A DNA stretch of 48,662 nucleotides from positions 1 to 48,662 of the forward strand of contig JAJDHP010000005.1 of NCBI GenBank assembly GCA_030266245.1. Direction: 5' to 3'. The position numbers and the translations under genes are program-made. The first letter of the stretch is position 1. Every line of letters begins with the position of its first letter. Positions 26,483-34,972 of the stretch are shown here, one piece after another. A model generated the notes under the pieces. It was not told the origin of the DNA, made no database searches, and worked only from the letters and a program-made list of their open reading frames with translations. Origin of the DNA: Methanimicrococcus sp. OttesenSCG-928-J09 (GTDB lineage Archaea > Halobacteriota > Methanosarcinia > Methanosarcinales > Methanosarcinaceae).

Positions 26483-26938
26483 TTATTCGCTGACTTCCAG
26501 TGTTTCGCTTCTTACAACCAAAACTTGCTGTTTGGCGTTTCGAATCACTTTTTCTGAAACGCTGCCGAGAATTAATCTCTCGATCGCTTTTTTACCGGTG
26601 GCGCCGACAACAATTAAGTCGGCGTTAATTTTGTTGGCGTATTGAACGATTTCCTGGCCGGCGGCACCGGACAAACTGACTGTTTCAAAAGAAATGCCGG
26701 CAGAATTCGCTTTCTCACGAACAAATTCAAAAGCTGCTTCCGATTCGAGTTTTATATTTTCGGCAACCATTTCCCATTCAACGCTGGTCGGCGTAATATT
26801 GGAAACATCGGAGACATAAACCGCGTGTAATTCTGCGCCTGTCAATTTGGCCAGACCAACTGCGGTATTGATTGCTTTTTTAGCATATTCTGTTCCGTCT
26901 GTTCCGACAACGATTGTGTTATAGAAATTTTCTGTCAT
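26483..26938 (-). CDS. UspA-family universal stress protein
   Basis: Encodes 151 residues, one Usp domain. It starts with TIVVGTDGTEYAKKAINTAV and ends with the ATP-binding signature GATGKKAIERLILGSVSEKV (G-x2-G-x9-G-S), so it is the nucleotide-binding type. AGGTGT lies 8 bases before the ATG. Such proteins are small cytoplasmic dimers of generally unknown specific role. It is convergent with phoU, and an AT-rich spacer of about 500 bases separates it from the divergent PKD gene. Confidence 0.93.
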   Translation of the reverse strand: MTENFYNTIVVGTDGTEYAKKAINTAVGLAKLTGAELHAVYVSDVSNITPTSVEWEMVAENIKLESEAAFEFVREKANSAGISFETVSLSGAAGQEIVQYANKINADLIVVGATGKKAIERLILGSVSEKVIRNAKQQVLVVRSETLEVSE

Positions 26939-27371
26939 AAACCGACACCTTTCACCTGTTTTGAAAAATAATCTTAAAAAAATTATTCTAAATTAAATAA
27001 TTTAAATCATTAAATAACTAAATTAAATTAACTAAATCTAATAATTAGGTCAATAACCAATAAATATTATCAAGTTCTACAATCATAATTAAGCTAATTA
27101 ATTCAGTAATTAATTCAGCTAATTTAAGCAATAACAATTAGGAACATTAAATATAAAACTGCTTCATCATTTTCAATAAAATTCCCTCTTACTATATTTG
27201 GGTTTTTAATGTGAAGAGCTTTATATATAGTACTAAATGTATTAATATTAATAATGGGTGATTTAAAGTATTGAATCGAAATTATTATATGTTATTGGCA
27301 TAATTAGATTATGTCTATTTTATTTGATGATGTCACGATAATGATAAATCGAATAGAAATTATCTTTTAGA

Positions 27372-27403
27372 ATTTATAATACAGTTTTTCCTGTGTTATA
27401 AAT
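27372..27403 (+). promoter_or_regulatory. Palindrome overlapping the promoter of the PKD surface-protein gene
   Basis: ATTTATAATACAG and CTGTGTTATAAAT are inverted repeats matching at 12 of 13 positions, separated by TTTTTC. The right arm contains the likely TATA box TTATAAATT, about 35 bases before the ATG at 27439; GGAG lies 8 bases before that ATG. This looks like an operator or a symmetrical promoter. The rest of 26939-27438 is very AT-rich with further TATA-like stretches and no gene. Confidence 0.55.
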
Positions 27404-27438
27404 TTTCAAAAGTCGTTCTTAAATATGGAGTACAGAAC

Positions 27439-29211
27439 ATGGTTACACAGAACAATTTGTTTAAAAAGATTGCAGGAGTCGCGCTGATTCTTTGCCTTTT
27501 ATTCTCGCTGACCCCTGCGGGTGCCGCCTCTGGCGGTTATATCGAAGTCGGAACAATTCCCGTTCCTGATTTCACGGGAACGCCACTGAAAGGAAAAGCA
27601 CCTTTAGAAGTCCAATTCACGGACAACTCTTCAGGCGCACAGAAAAGTATGAAATACCTTTGGGATTTCGGAGACGGCAGTACATCAACTGATAAAAATC
27701 CGAAACACACCTACACTAAAGAAGGTTACTTCACAGTTACTTTAACATTAACAAACGATTACGGAACTAAAAACATGTCCAAGAAAGATTATGTTTATGT
27801 CGGTTCCGGTCCGATCGCTAATTTTACAGCTGACAAAACATCCAGCACATCCGCGTTAAATGTTAGATTTACAGATCAGTCCACTGGTGCCCCTACTTCA
27901 TGGTTATGGGATTTCGGTGACGGAACAACATCCACAGAAAAGAATCCGTCTCACTCATACAGCAAACTCGGATCTTACAATGTGTCCTTAACCGTTTCAA
28001 ATTCATTCGGTAAAGACACGATGACAAAATCTTCCTATATCAACATTAATGCTGCGCCCTATGTTTTCTTTACAGCAAACACATCAGGCACCCGTCAGAT
28101 TGCATTTACAAGTTTTGCAAATGTTACAGAACCGGCAACATACAGCTGGAACTTTGGTGACGGAACATCCTCTTCTGAAAAGAACCCAACACACACATTC
28201 AAGACTGCAGGCAAGTACACTGTTTCGTTAACCGTTGGTGACAAATACAGCAACTACACCTACACAATTAAGAATTTGAGTGTCCCTGACCCGATTAAAG
28301 CAGATTTCACTGCAGCAAACAACATCGGCGGTTCTCCGTTAAAAGTTCAGTTCACTGATACCTCTTCCGGAAGCAACTTGTCCTATCACTGGAATTTCGG
28401 TGACGGAACAACATCTAATGACAAGAACCCGTCACACACATACAACACTCCGGGAACATACAACGTCGCATTAACCGTTATCGGCGGCTGCGGTGTCGAT
28501 TCCATCATTAAGAATGGATTCGTCAGCGTTGGAAAAGTGCCTGTCGCAGAATTTACCGGAACCCCGACATCAGGCTCCTCACCGTTGGCTGTTCAGTTCA
28601 CAGACAACTCAAAAGGAGAAAACCTCAAATACAGCTGGGACTTCGGAGACGGTAAAACATCTACAGACAAGAACCCGAAACACACCTACGAAAAGAGCGG
28701 CACCTACACTGTTAAGTTAACTGTGTCCAACTCTTACGGCAACAACACCGCAACAAAAGACAAGTACATCACAGTCGGCAGTGTCCCGCGCGCGAACTTT
28801 AATGCAGACGTCCTCTCAGGAATTGCACCGCACCCGGTTCAGTTTACAGACCTTTCTACAGGTGAGCCGACATCCTGGTCATGGGACTTCGGAGACGGTT
28901 CAACATCTACTGAAAAGAACCCGAAACACACCTACCAGAAATCCGGTTACTACAACGTTACTTTGACCGTTAAGAATGCTTACGGACAATCTACACTCTA
29001 CAGAATGGGCGACGGACAGGAAGTTTGGGCAGAAGATGCCAACAAAACAACTGAAAAGGCTCCTGAAGAAGTGAAGACAAATGAGCCCGCTGAAGAACCG
29101 CAACCGACAGAAGAAAAGAAGAAGACCGCAATTCCGGGCTTCGGCTTGACATTGGCAATTGCCGCTGTCTTCTGTTTGGCAGGAATCGGCGCATACAAAA
29201 AGAGAAAATAA
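27439..29211 (+). CDS. Surface protein with six PKD domains and a PGF-type C-terminal sorting signal
   Basis: Encodes 590 residues. The signal peptide has a hydrophobic core at about 11-25 and a likely cut after SLTPAGAASG. Six PKD beta-sandwich domains of about 80 residues follow, each with the W-x-F-G-D-G core: WDFGDGSTSTDKNP, WDFGDGTTSTEKNP, WNFGDGTSSSEKNP, WNFGDGTTSNDKNP, WDFGDGKTSTDKNP and WDFGDGSTSTEKNP. The C-terminal 60 residues are Pro/Glu/Thr-rich and end with IPGFGLTLAIAAVFCLAGIG plus a basic tail, resembling the PGF-CTERM signal processed by archaeosortase. The protein is therefore probably displayed on the cell surface, perhaps in the S-layer. It is a monocistronic gene. Confidence 0.93.
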   Translation: MVTQNNLFKKIAGVALILCLLFSLTPAGAASGGYIEVGTIPVPDFTGTPLKGKAPLEVQFTDNSSGAQKSMKYLWDFGDGSTSTDKNPKHTYTKEGYFTVTLTLTNDYGTKNMSKKDYVYVGSGPIANFTADKTSSTSALNVRFTDQSTGAPTSWLWDFGDGTTSTEKNPSHSYSKLGSYNVSLTVSNSFGKDTMTKSSYININAAPYVFFTANTSGTRQIAFTSFANVTEPATYSWNFGDGTSSSEKNPTHTFKTAGKYTVSLTVGDKYSNYTYTIKNLSVPDPIKADFTAANNIGGSPLKVQFTDTSSGSNLSYHWNFGDGTTSNDKNPSHTYNTPGTYNVALTVIGGCGVDSIIKNGFVSVGKVPVAEFTGTPTSGSSPLAVQFTDNSKGENLKYSWDFGDGKTSTDKNPKHTYEKSGTYTVKLTVSNSYGNNTATKDKYITVGSVPRANFNADVLSGIAPHPVQFTDLSTGEPTSWSWDFGDGSTSTEKNPKHTYQKSGYYNVTLTVKNAYGQSTLYRMGDGQEVWAEDANKTTEKAPEEVKTNEPAEEPQPTEEKKKTAIPGFGLTLAIAAVFCLAGIGAYKKRK

Positions 29212-29467
29212 GATTTTAAATAAGTGAAGAGAAGATTTCTTCTTTTCATTTCTTTTTTATTTTTTAGCGCTCTGAAAAGAGATATTTAATTTGTTTTACT
29301 GTTTTTTATTGTTTGACCGTTTTCTAATACAAACACCTGTTTTAAATCGAATTTAATTTGTTTTACTTTATTTATTCGGTTATTTGTTTTGGTTTTTAAT
29401 TTTCAAAATCGTGGTCCTTCTTTTGATTTTTGGATAAAATGTTCCTCCTCTTTTTCTTGATTCTTTT

Positions 29468-29638
29468 AAATTTGTGCGGCTCGCGCGCGTGGACAGCAGT
29501 GAATGCAAACTGTAAGGCAGCAGCTGTGGTCGGAACCGGTAAAGTAGCAGCAGCAAACGGAAATAGTAAGGCAGCAGCAAACGAAAAGATGTGGAGGTAA
29601 CTGTGCTAATTAGTTTTGCGTTGGCAGGTGCATATTAT
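29468..29638 (+). repeat. Dispersed intergenic element, copy E4
   Basis: Head AAATTTGTGCGGCTCGCGCG; internal units built on GCAAACGGAAATAGTAAGGC; tail TAGTTTTGCGTTGGCAGGTG plus CATATTAT. It lies 257 bases after the PKD gene stop and has the same orientation. The rest of 29212-29875 is AT-rich and otherwise holds only the small stem-loop at 29774. Confidence 0.8.
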
Positions 29639-29773
29639 GAGAAAAATTAATTGAAAATACAAAATAGAAAATTTGAACAATTTATGAAAAAATAGAATCG
29701 AATCCGATAGATTACTGAAAAAGATTACCGAAAAACGTTTTGGTAATATTCATTGAATGAATGGGTACGAATT

Positions 29774-29820
29774 TCCAATTCCTCCTTTCACTCGCTGTGC
29801 TCGTGAAACTCGTCATTGGA
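29774..29820. repeat. Structured repeat, copy C (nested stem-loop only)
   Basis: TCCAAT (29774) pairs with ATTGGA (29820 end). Inside, TTTCAC pairs with GTGAAA around TCGCTGTGCTC. This is the same two-stem plan and loop as copies A and B near rnpB, but both stems have different sequences that still pair. The long second hairpin of A and B is absent. It lies 55 bases past the 3' end of the pyrimidine reductase gene. Confidence 0.65.
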
Positions 29821-29875
29821 GGAACTGTTGTTTTGTTTTTTCAATCTAATTAAAAAAGATTTGGTATTTTGAAAA

Positions 29876-30589
29876 TCAATCGCCATCGCGATTTACTTTC
29901 CAAGTCAACAAAATCCCGTCTTCTATTTTTTCGGCTGACTCCAAAGTCAGGCGGCGAATATTTTCTTCGTTGAAACCGTCGCCGTCCGCGAATGTCGGCG
30001 CTGTTTTTCCGCCGATTATCAGGTTGCCGACGAATATTTTTAATTCATCCGCTAATCCTGTCGAAATCAGCCCGTAGTTGAGCGCAGCACCGCCTTCGAC
30101 CATCAGGCGGTTAATTCCTTCTTTTTTCAGCTGTACAGCCATTTCTTCAAGATTTACTTGGTTTGTGCCGGCGACAATAATCTTTGTATCCGGCATCTTT
30201 GAAAGCGCAGTGACTTTTTCTTTATTTTCTTTTTCAGCCGACTCAGCTATCACAATAATTTTTCTGCCGACGCCTTTCTTGAATATGTCCGCATCAACCG
30301 GTGTTCGGGCGCGGCTGTCAACAATAATTCGAATCGGATTTTCTTCTTTTCCATCAGCGACACGCTTTTCCCGTCTTTGGGCGGATTTAACCGTCAAACT
30401 CGGATCGTCTGCTAAAACAGTGCCGATTCCGACCATAATCGCATCCGTTTCCGCACGCAATTCGTCCACGCGCTCAAAATCGGCTTTGCCGGAAATTTTG
30501 ACCTGCTTTCTTTCATATGTAGAAAGTTTACCGTCGGCAGACATGGCGGAGTTGATAAAAATGTACGGTCGCGAGGATCTTGGAATCAT
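29876..30589 (-). CDS. 2,5-diamino-6-(ribosylamino)pyrimidinone 5'-phosphate reductase (RibD C-terminal-like)
   Basis: Encodes 237 residues, one RibD-C/dihydrofolate-reductase-like domain. Motifs: RPYIFINSAMSADGKLSTYE at the N-terminus, DAIMVGIGTVLADDPSLTVK, RIIVDSRARTPVDADIF, and the NADPH-site segment GINRLMVEGGAALNYGLI. The family uses NADPH to reduce the ribosyl side chain of the pyrimidine intermediate to ribityl in archaeal riboflavin and F420 precursor synthesis. It lacks the deaminase domain of bacterial RibD, as is normal in archaea. The length is slightly above the usual 220. It is a single gene; no other riboflavin gene is in the window. Confidence 0.92.
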   Translation of the reverse strand: MIPRSSRPYIFINSAMSADGKLSTYERKQVKISGKADFERVDELRAETDAIMVGIGTVLADDPSLTVKSAQRREKRVADGKEENPIRIIVDSRARTPVDADIFKKGVGRKIIVIAESAEKENKEKVTALSKMPDTKIIVAGTNQVNLEEMAVQLKKEGINRLMVEGGAALNYGLISTGLADELKIFVGNLIIGGKTAPTFADGDGFNEENIRRLTLESAEKIEDGILLTWKVNRDGD

Positions 30590-30765
30590 AATAATCGTGT
30601 CCGGGGAACTGTGGAATAAATATGGAATAATTTTGAAAAATTATTGAAAATAATTCATGAAAACGAATCCGGTGAATTATAAACGAATAGATCTGAATAA
30701 AATATAAAATGAAATATGAAATAAAATAAAAATAAAACAAAAAAGGAAATGAAGCAAACGCTTCA

Positions 30766-31629
30766 TTATTCCATTTGAATTAACGGGAGCAAAAGATCGC
30801 GGTCAAGCAGCATTCCTTCTAATTTGCCGTCTGAACCGACAACCGGAATCTGATCGATTCTGGCACGTTTCATTTTGCGGGCGCAGGAACTGATGCTTGA
30901 AATTTTAGTTGCGGTAATCATATCTGAAACCATGATGTCCTTTGCGAATTTATCTGTCGGCAGCTTAACGCTGGAAACACTGTAATAAATGCTCATCGTG
31001 TCGCGCATGGATTCCCAAGTCCAGCTGTCATCGTCATCGCCGGCGGACATATCTGATTTTTCGACACGGTCTTCAATAATGCTTGAACCGACAACATCTC
31101 TGTCAGAAATAATGCCGACAAGATTGAGGCCGGAATCAACAATGGGGCAGGCCTTAACATCGGCCAGATCCATTAATAAAGAAACGACCGGAAGCGGCGT
31201 GTCACTCCACAGAACGTAAACGTTGGAGGACAAATAATCCTGAATCGGAGTTTCGATATCGAAATCCGCAATCGCACCGATCACGTCGGCCGTTGTAATT
31301 AATCCTTCCAAATGACCGTGTTCATCCACAACCGGAAGACGGCGGATGTTCTTTTCGTAAAGAAGGCGGGCTGCTTCCTTTAATGATGCGCCGACCTGAA
31401 CTGTAATCGGGTTTCTGGACATCAATAAAGCCAGCTGTTCTTCTTCGGGGTTTTTGAGAATGTTTGTTCTTGAAACGATACCGACAACTTTGTTATCTTT
31501 TAAAACCGGAACTCCTGAGACTTTTTTATCTTTGAGGATGCTCAAAACTTCGTCTCTGGAACCTGGCAAAGTCGCACTGGCCACATTCTTGACCATGATA
31601 TCTTCAACATTCGGGATATTAGAAGCCAT
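30766..31629 (-). CDS. Protein with four CBS domains
   Basis: Encodes 287 residues made of two CBS pairs: about 8-60 (VEDIMVKNVASATLPGS, VSGVPVLKDNKVVGIVSRTN), 68-122 (IRRLPVVDEHGHLEGLITTA), 128-180 (ACPIVDSGLNLVGIISDRDV) and 228-285 (IDQIPVVGSDGKLEGMLLDR). An acidic insertion (SAGDDDDSWTWE) lies between domains three and four. CBS pairs bind adenosine nucleotides or S-adenosylmethionine and act as sensors. With no effector domain attached it is probably a regulatory subunit for an unknown partner. The ATG has no good ribosome-binding site, so a leaderless transcript is possible. Confidence 0.92.
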   Translation of the reverse strand: MASNIPNVEDIMVKNVASATLPGSRDEVLSILKDKKVSGVPVLKDNKVVGIVSRTNILKNPEEEQLALLMSRNPITVQVGASLKEAARLLYEKNIRRLPVVDEHGHLEGLITTADVIGAIADFDIETPIQDYLSSNVYVLWSDTPLPVVSLLMDLADVKACPIVDSGLNLVGIISDRDVVGSSIIEDRVEKSDMSAGDDDDSWTWESMRDTMSIYYSVSSVKLPTDKFAKDIMVSDMITATKISSISSCARKMKRARIDQIPVVGSDGKLEGMLLDRDLLLPLIQME

Positions 31630-31926
31630 TTTTACACGCGCCGTATTGAATTTTGAATAAAAACTGTAAGTTGTTTTGATTTAATATTCTTCTATGAATA
31701 TTAATCCAACTTTTACTTTAAAAGAGGATACTGAGATAAATAATTGTTGTTATTTGAAAAAATCATGAAATAAGAAACTAAGAAACATAAATTTCATATT
31801 CATGTAAGAAACATAAATTTCAATTCATAAGAAATAATAAATTTCATATTTTCGCACTTTTCATAAATTTAAATGAAACCGCACTTTTGCAAATGTTTAT
31901 AATCATTCATAAATAATTACATTTCG

Positions 31927-32307
31927 ATGTCAGAAAATACTTCTTCTTCAGAATCTTCACAATTTTCAGCCAAACGATTCTATGTTATCGTTGTAATCGG
32001 TTTGTTAATCTTCTCAATTTTTGCCGTCTTTTCTTACGCGGCAAAATCAAAATATGAATCCGGCGATTTGACGCCAGAAGATGTTGCAAAACAAAAAAAC
32101 ATATACGCTGTTGCCAAAATAATGTCTTTTGTCGGCTTCCTCATCGCGCTTATTCCAAGCGTTAAAATTCTTCAGAATACCATTCAAAAAATGAGGGAAG
32201 AAACAACCGGCAGTTCTTCTGTTTCCGTTGAAAATCAAAAAAAAGATGAAAATAAAAAAGAAGATGAAGATAAAAAAGATAAAGAAACCGATGGAAAGAA
32301 TGAATAA
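31927..32307 (+). CDS. Small two-helix membrane protein of unknown function
   Basis: Encodes 126 residues. A Ser-rich N-terminus (about 17 residues) precedes a membrane helix (about 18-38), a short charged segment (SKYESGDLTPEDVAKQKN), a second helix (about 60-80) and a strongly charged Lys/Glu/Asp tail (KKDENKKEDEDKKDKETD). A TTTATAATC element at about 31893 lies some 33 bases before the ATG, pointing to a leaderless or nearly leaderless mRNA. No domain is recognised. It is convergent with the lipoprotein gene that follows. Confidence 0.65.
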   Translation: MSENTSSSESSQFSAKRFYVIVVIGLLIFSIFAVFSYAAKSKYESGDLTPEDVAKQKNIYAVAKIMSFVGFLIALIPSVKILQNTIQKMREETTGSSSVSVENQKKDENKKEDEDKKDKETDGKNE

Positions 32308-32418
32308 ATCTCTTAATTCTAATTTTTTTTGAATCTTTAAAATTTTAAGTATTATTCCTTTTGGTATGTTTTATCTTCATTCTATTTTTGATTTTTATTT
32401 ATTGTCTGTCGGTTCTGT

Positions 32419-32880
32419 TTATTCTGTTCCGTTGTATGGGTACATATAAATGTCAAACGGCTGCTCAATCATGTTCGGTTCCAAACGGAAAGGTGATTTT
32501 GATATGTAGTCGCCGGCTGAAAGTGTTTCGCTGCCGTCCATGTCTGCAAATGCTGTAACTGTGTAGATGCCTTTCGGGTCCAAAACATTATGGTGAATCA
32601 TTGTATAGGTGTAATTTTCTTTTGATCCGTTTTCTAAAATCAATTGCTCCATCGTGGACTGATTTTTGGGGTCTGTTATGTCAACTAATTCAATATAGAT
32701 TTTGGCATCAGCAAACGGCTGTGAACCGTCTTCCATCATGATTTTTCCTTCAATCGTGTATGCTTTAGCGCCCAAACAGCCGAAAGCGGCAGCTGCTAAA
32801 AACAGGCACAGCATAATTAAAACTGTACTTTTAATTCCAATGCCGCTTCTTTTTTCAAACGTGTTCATTTTTCTTCCCAT
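32419..32880 (-). CDS. Predicted lipoprotein with a small beta-sandwich domain
   Basis: Encodes 153 residues from 32880. The Met at 32868 is an alternative and has GGGAAG 4 bases before it. The basic n-region and hydrophobic core lead to lipobox AAFGC with Cys35. The mature 118 residues look like a transthyretin/Ig-like or YbaY-like sandwich (TIEGKIMMEDGSQPFADAKI, GIYTVTAFADMDGSETLSAG). It probably sits on the outer face of the membrane. The function is unknown. It is 51 bases downstream of the CYTH gene stop on the same strand, so the two may share a transcript. Confidence 0.7.
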   Translation of the reverse strand: MGRKMNTFEKRSGIGIKSTVLIMLCLFLAAAAFGCLGAKAYTIEGKIMMEDGSQPFADAKIYIELVDITDPKNQSTMEQLILENGSKENYTYTMIHHNVLDPKGIYTVTAFADMDGSETLSAGDYISKSPFRLEPNMIEQPFDIYMYPYNGTE

Positions 32881-32931
32881 CCTGAATATTTTTGATCCTG
32901 ATTTGATATTGATTTAATAATTGCAACTGTC

Positions 32932-33477
32932 TCATTGTTTCTTCTGATTTTCTAAAACCATTTCCAAATAGGAAGTCGTTATTGAATCTTCTTTTGATAA
33001 ACCGTAATTCCCTAAAAATTCAAAAATTCTGTCAATTTCATTCTGTATTTCCGTCTTGTCGGAAGCGTCTCTTAAATTGCTTTCCACTTCCACAAATTCG
33101 CCGAGGTTTTCAACGACATCAAAACCGATAATGAAATTATTCCAGTTGTAAATTTCCCGGCGTTTTTTAACGGCGCCTGAAACAAAGTATCCGAGCGCAG
33201 TTAAAATATTCTCCATTTCATCCGCATCCACCGGGCTGTTGTATTCCGGTCTTGTTTTTGAAACCGTGTCAATCTTTTTTCCCTTGTAAGTAATTTCCCC
33301 CGCCCCGTTAACGGAACGAATGCGAAGTGCTTCATCCGTTTGCGCAAAATCGCGCTCTGCAGAATTAAAATAAATATCATTCTGTTCTTCCGCGCCTGCG
33401 AATTCGGCGCCTTTTTGAATCAAATCCTGTTTTATTTTATCATGCGGGACACGCACTTTGACTTCGACTTCAAACAT
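32932..33477 (-). CDS. cyaB: CYTH-domain protein (class IV adenylate cyclase / triphosphatase-like)
   Basis: Encodes 181 residues from ATG at 33477; an in-frame ATG seven codons earlier is not used because family members begin with the ExExK strand, here MFEVEVKVRV. Further CYTH tunnel residues are seen in DEALRIRSVNGAGEITYKGK, KTRPEYNSPV, VKKRREIYNW and FVEVESNLRD. The triphosphate-tunnel fold binds Mg or Mn and a triphosphate. Archaeal members are annotated as CyaB, but whether they make cAMP or cleave inorganic or thiamine triphosphate is unresolved. The fold assignment is sure; the reaction is not. Confidence 0.9.
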   Translation of the reverse strand: MFEVEVKVRVPHDKIKQDLIQKGAEFAGAEEQNDIYFNSAERDFAQTDEALRIRSVNGAGEITYKGKKIDTVSKTRPEYNSPVDADEMENILTALGYFVSGAVKKRREIYNWNNFIIGFDVVENLGEFVEVESNLRDASDKTEIQNEIDRIFEFLGNYGLSKEDSITTSYLEMVLENQKKQ

Positions 33478-33596
33478 ATAGACAAAAAAGGCATTCACAG
33501 ATTAAATAAATTGTTGAATCAAAGAATAAACAAGACTTAAAGACTACAAATAAAAATAAGATACGAAAAACAATCCCGCTTTTTATTGTTTTTGTA

Positions 33597-33768
33597 AAAT
33601 TTGTGCGGTTCGCGCGTGCGGGGTGTCGGCCGCAGTAGCAGTAGGGCAGCAAACTGAAACGGTGACGGTAAGGTGGCGTAACAAACGGAATCGGTAAGGT
33701 AAGAATGGAAAATGGAAACCTGCCGGTAGCTGTGCTAAATTAGTTTTGCGTTCGGCAGGTGCATATCG
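33597..33768 (+). repeat. Dispersed intergenic element, copy E5
   Basis: Head AAATTTGTGCGGTTCGCGCG; internal units such as AACGGAATCGGTAAGGTAAG; tail TAGTTTTGCGTTCGGCAGGT plus GCATAT. Unlike most copies it is not downstream of a gene in its own orientation; it lies between the starts and ends of leftward genes. Nothing else is seen in 33478-33831. Confidence 0.8.
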
Positions 33769-33831
33769 TAAGAAAAAACAAACAAAACAAAAAAAGAAAA
33801 ATGCAAATGAATAAAAGAAAATGTTTAGAAA

Positions 33832-34044
33832 TCAGGCTGTATAAGCACTGATATCTGTTTGAACAACGGAATAAGTAATCTTTGCTTTCCTGTCTTCAAA
33901 CTGCTCATAAAATTGAGCTCTTTGAACTAATCCCTTGAAAAATTCATTTTCAACAGGTGAACACTCTTTTTTGATGCCGTATCCGGCAGTTTTGTTTAAA
34001 GCGATACTTTCATTGAAATCGTTTGATTCGATTGTGGCGTTCAT
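33832..34044 (-). CDS. Small protein of unknown function (70 aa)
   Basis: A strong GGAGG lies 9 bases before the ATG (GGAGGACTTTATC then ATG), which is the main reason to believe in this short gene. The product is soluble, mixed in charge and has no membrane segment, signal or Cys pair: MNATIESNDFNESIALNK at the start and QTDISAYTA at the end. No family is recognised. It stands alone between repeat E5 and the AfpA gene; the 185-base spacer upstream contains an AAGACT/AGTCTT inverted repeat at about 34071-34095. Confidence 0.6.
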   Translation of the reverse strand: MNATIESNDFNESIALNKTAGYGIKKECSPVENEFFKGLVQRAQFYEQFEDRKAKITYSVVQTDISAYTA

Positions 34045-34229
34045 GATAAAGTCCTCCGTCTTTTTAATCTAAGACTGTAAAACATACAAAGTCTTTTTTG
34101 GGTATTAAAGAGGAAGGAAGCGGGGTGAAAGTATTAATTGATAGAAAAAACATACAAGGCTTACGAAATAAACAAAACTATTAGGTATGATTTTAGTAAA
34201 GCACAAAATAAAAAAAGAAAAGAGAGAAC

Positions 34230-34787
34230 TCACTTAAAGTATTTCTTCAACTTTTCAGGTGACTTCAGCACTTTAATATTTTCCATCTTCACTAACTTTT
34301 TCGTATTTTCCAAATCGATTTTTCTCATTTTCAAAGAAAACTCGCGGCCGTTCGGCGCTTGCGTTTTTATTTTTCCTTTCTTTTGATCGACCGGATAGAT
34401 GTAAATCGGAACATCTGTCTTCGCCGTTTGCGCAACCGCATTCGTCAGCAATGTGTCGCCGATTCCGTAAACGATTTTAGAAACTGTATTCGCGGTCGCC
34501 GGTGAAATAATCAAAGCGTCATATTTACCTGTCTGTAAGTCGCCGAGAATAAAAGGCGCGTTCGGTCCTTTTTCAACCGTACAAGAATCAAAAGCGTTTG
34601 AAACATCCTCGAACTGTTTGTACCATTTCAAAACAGTTTCGCCTTCACCGGATACGAAAACGTCGATTATGTAATCTTTTTCTTTAATCGCCTTCATGAC
34701 TTCAACAGTTTCAGTCAGCTTGTCGCCGGCGCCGGTAATTCCCCAGGCCAGCTTTCTTGTTTTTTGACGGGATTCTTTTTTTGACAT
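34230..34787 (-). CDS. afpA: Archaeoflavoprotein, AfpA / MJ0208 family
   Basis: Encodes 185 residues of the flavoprotein (Dfp/UbiX-like) fold. Characteristic are LAWGITGAGDKLTETVEVMK at the N-terminus, GPNAPFILGDLQTGKYDALI, and the FMN-site segment SPATANTVSKIVYGIGDTLL followed by TNAVAQTAKTDVPIYIYPVD. AfpA of Archaeoglobus is an FMN protein that accepts electrons from ferredoxin. The related DmrB-type enzymes reduce dihydromethanopterin, so a methanopterin role is an alternative. GGTGAT lies just before the ATG. It is separated from larA by 185 bases and is probably transcribed alone or after larA. Confidence 0.85.
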   Translation of the reverse strand: MSKKESRQKTRKLAWGITGAGDKLTETVEVMKAIKEKDYIIDVFVSGEGETVLKWYKQFEDVSNAFDSCTVEKGPNAPFILGDLQTGKYDALIISPATANTVSKIVYGIGDTLLTNAVAQTAKTDVPIYIYPVDQKKGKIKTQAPNGREFSLKMRKIDLENTKKLVKMENIKVLKSPEKLKKYFK

Positions 34788-34880
34788 TAAATCACCATAT
34801 TTATAAAATTTAGAAGATAGAATAATACGTAAAACAATTTCTTTCTATAAATGAGTATGGAGATAATAAATTTAAGGGCG

Positions 34881-34915
34881 AACGCCGCGCGCGAGCAGCA
34901 CAATTTTTCAAAAAA
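34881..34915 (-). repeat. Solo head of the dispersed intergenic element, copy E8
   Basis: On the minus strand AAAAATTGTGCTGCTCGCGC then GCGGCG, 58 bases after the larA stop and in the same orientation. No internal repeats or tail follow, so this is a truncated copy or a minimal form. The flank TTTTTTGAAAAATTGTGC also matches copy E3. Confidence 0.65.
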
Positions 34916-34972
34916 GAAATGAAACTGACCCGCGTTTTACGATAAAAAGAAAAAAGAAATGAAAAAAAGTTT

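Noticed and set aside
30078-30647. 189-codon open frame opposite the pyrimidine reductase gene
   Set aside because: It is a complementary-strand shadow of a well-supported enzyme gene.
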